Shown piece after piece: positions 62,918 through 64,000 of a stretch of 64,000 nucleotides of DNA. Positions within the stretch are counted from its first letter, which is position 1, and every line of letters begins with the position of its first letter. The notes beneath the pieces are model-generated. The model was not told the DNA's origin and searched no databases. It saw only the letters and a program-made list of their open reading frames with translations. The position numbers and the translations under genes are program-made. The stretch comes from Ferirhizobium litorale (GTDB lineage Bacteria > Pseudomonadota > Alphaproteobacteria > Rhizobiales > Rhizobiaceae). The stretch is taken from positions 1-64,000 of the forward strand of contig JALDYZ010000014.1 in NCBI GenBank assembly GCA_030028905.1, in the 5' to 3' direction.

Positions 62918-63724
62918 TCACTCCGCATATTGACGCAAGCCCTGCCAGATTTCCTCGACGACGTCGAGATAGCTGGCATTGCGTCGAATCTCGTCGGGAG
63001 AGGCCGAACGATCGATGGACGGATCGATAACCCGGGAGATTCGGCCGGGTCTTGGCGAGAGCAGGACGATCCGGTCCGACACATAGACCGCTTCTTCGAT
63101 CGAATGGGTTACGAAGATGAAGGTCTTCTTCTCGAGTTCGACCAGTTGCAGCAGATCCTCCTGGAATTTTCGGCGGTTCTGTTCGTCGACTGCGGAAAAC
63201 GGCTCGTCGAGCAACAGCACGTCGGCATTGACCGCGAAGGCGCGGGCGATCCCGACGCGTTGGCGCATACCGCCCGAGAGCTCGTGCGGATACTTGTCCT
63301 CGAACCCCGCAAGGCCGACCTGCTCGATATAGCGGCAGGCAATTCGATTGCGTTCGACGCTTTCCACTCCTCTGAGTTCGAGGCCGAAGCCGACGTTGCG
63401 GAGAACCGTTGCCCAAGGCATCAGGGCGAAATCCTGGAAGACGAATGCGCGCTCGGGGCCAGGCCCTGTGACCGCGCGTCCATTGACCCGGATCTCCCCG
63501 GTCGTTGCCGGAACGAGCCCAGCAATAATCTTAAGCAGGGTCGTCTTGCCGCAGCCGGAGGGGCCGAGAAGCGTGGTGAGCTTGCCGCGCTGGAACTCGA
63601 GATTGATGCCGCGCAGGGCTTCCAGGTTCCCATATTTCTTGCAGATGTCGCGGACCTGCACGACGGGGTCGTCGCTGGTGACGGTCTGGAGCCCATCGGT
63701 CCGTGCAAGAGCAGCCTTTGTCAT
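62918..63724 (-). CDS. NitT/TauT-type ABC transporter ATPase
   Basis: A 267-residue ATP-binding subunit. Walker A is GPSGCGKTTL. The Q-loop is FVFQDFALMPW, the signature LSGGMRQRVGIARA, and Walker B VLLLDEPFSAVDEQ, with switch His in VTHSIEEAV. The N-terminal 20 residues before DDPVVQVRDICKKYG are a tail. The start at 63724 has AGGAGAAAGTGAG upstream. It lies between two permease genes of the same operon. The substrate-binding protein is not in the window, so the ligand cannot be judged. Confidence 0.92.
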   Translation of the reverse strand: MTKAALARTDGLQTVTSDDPVVQVRDICKKYGNLEALRGINLEFQRGKLTTLLGPSGCGKTTLLKIIAGLVPATTGEIRVNGRAVTGPGPERAFVFQDFALMPWATVLRNVGFGLELRGVESVERNRIACRYIEQVGLAGFEDKYPHELSGGMRQRVGIARAFAVNADVLLLDEPFSAVDEQNRRKFQEDLLQLVELEKKTFIFVTHSIEEAVYVSDRIVLLSPRPGRISRVIDPSIDRSASPDEIRRNASYLDVVEEIWQGLRQYAE

Positions 63725-63725
63725 C

Positions 63726-64000
63726 TCACTTTCTCCTCTTTTCGGGACGCAGGAAGTGCGTTTCGACGTATTGCAGCCCGGCAAGGGTCAGTGTCGAAAC
63801 CGCGATGATCGACGCAACCGCCGCATACATGTGTGCATAGTTGGCGACTGACCGGTGATAGGTGATGAGGTCGCCGATCCCGGTCGGGGTGATCAGAAGC
63901 TCCGCCAGCATGACCCCGATGAAGCCGGCCGCGATCCCGAGCCGCAGTCCCGCGAAAAGGACGGGAGAGGCGTCCGGAATGATGACCTTGAAGATCTGTT
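63726..64000 (-). CDS. second NitT/TauT-type ABC permease (partial, cut by window end)
   Basis: The C-terminal 91 codons of a permease. The reading frame is open to the window edge. QIFKVIIPDASPVLFAGLRLG is the coupling loop, and the C-terminus is YVETHFLRPEKRRK. Its stop is one base before the ATPase start (TGAGATG). The gene continues past 64000 on the minus strand. Two permeases in one operon suggest a heterodimeric pore. Confidence 0.8.
   Translation of the reverse strand, partial: QIFKVIIPDASPVLFAGLRLGIAAGFIGVMLAELLITPTGIGDLITYHRSVANYAHMYAAVASIIAVSTLTLAGLQYVETHFLRPEKRRK

Noticed and set aside
61452-63416. A 654-codon minus-strand open frame covering the FAH gene and extending through the permease and ATPase genes
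   Set aside because: Only the last 235 codons match the FAH family. The rest is low-complexity Arg-rich translation out of frame with two well-supported ABC genes.
1-64000. CRISPR array, tRNA/rRNA genes, insertion sequences or prophage genes
   Set aside because: I found no regularly spaced repeats, tRNA-like cloverleafs, transposase motifs or phage structural genes on either strand. A profile search could still find a short RNA missed by eye.

Overview
The window is about 62% GC and carries gene families, Shine-Dalgarno starts and catabolic layouts typical of a Rhizobiales alphaproteobacterium (Rhizobiaceae such as Ensifer, Rhizobium or Shinella). This placement comes from protein character alone. 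It is dense chromosomal or chromid-like sequence. I see no rRNA, tRNA, CRISPR array, insertion sequence or phage genes.

Left end (1-6.6 kb): a divergent EF-G-like translational GTPase, a 1-Cys peroxiredoxin, a periplasmic copper amine oxidase (tynA) and a convergent AraC-type regulator. The oxidase would turn aromatic amines into aldehydes that feed the next block after oxidation to the acid.

Phenylacetate block (6.6-27.05 kb): an almost complete aerobic phenylacetyl-CoA pathway in four transcription units: paaZ, a fused enoyl-CoA hydratase/3-hydroxyacyl-CoA dehydrogenase, paaJ and paaN (minus); paaG-paaI-paaK (plus); paaABCDE preceded by paaX and paaR (minus); and a five-gene LIV-type ABC importer (plus). 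Two near-identical 22-bp palindromes, one in the paaN/paaG divergent region and one in the paaR/importer divergent region, look like operators of the TetR-type PaaR. They tie the importer to the regulon. A separate long-spaced inverted repeat lies just upstream of paaA and is a candidate PaaX site. PaaK activates phenylacetate, PaaABCE epoxidises it, PaaG isomerises, PaaZ opens and oxidises the ring, and the fused protein and PaaJ complete beta-oxidation.

Middle (27-42 kb): a Cys-rich repeat periplasmic protein, a two-gene RND efflux system, recX, a GntP permease, a patatin-like phospholipase, a small secreted protein, a frameshifted glycine-zipper lipoprotein, an NhaC antiporter, a class III nucleotide cyclase, a TerC membrane protein and a diguanylate cyclase with a duplicated sensory module.

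Hydroxyproline-like block (42-50.9 kb): an Ntn-hydrolase of the gamma-glutamyltransferase family, a D-hydroxyproline/D-amino-acid dehydrogenase, alpha-ketoglutarate-semialdehyde dehydrogenase, an Ldh_2-family reductase, a DapA-family deaminase, an FCD-GntR regulator and an M24 peptidase. Recurrent TGT-NN-AC boxes in three promoter regions suggest GntR control. The expected epimerase is not in the window.

Right end (50.9-64 kb): a zinc alcohol dehydrogenase, an APH/AAA kinase fusion, CsbD, a UvrD-like helicase, an AT-richer orphan gene, then fabI, a phosphotransacylase and a PHA-synthase-like DUF3141 protein, and finally a FAH-family hydrolase with a NitT/TauT-type ABC transporter whose second permease runs off the end.
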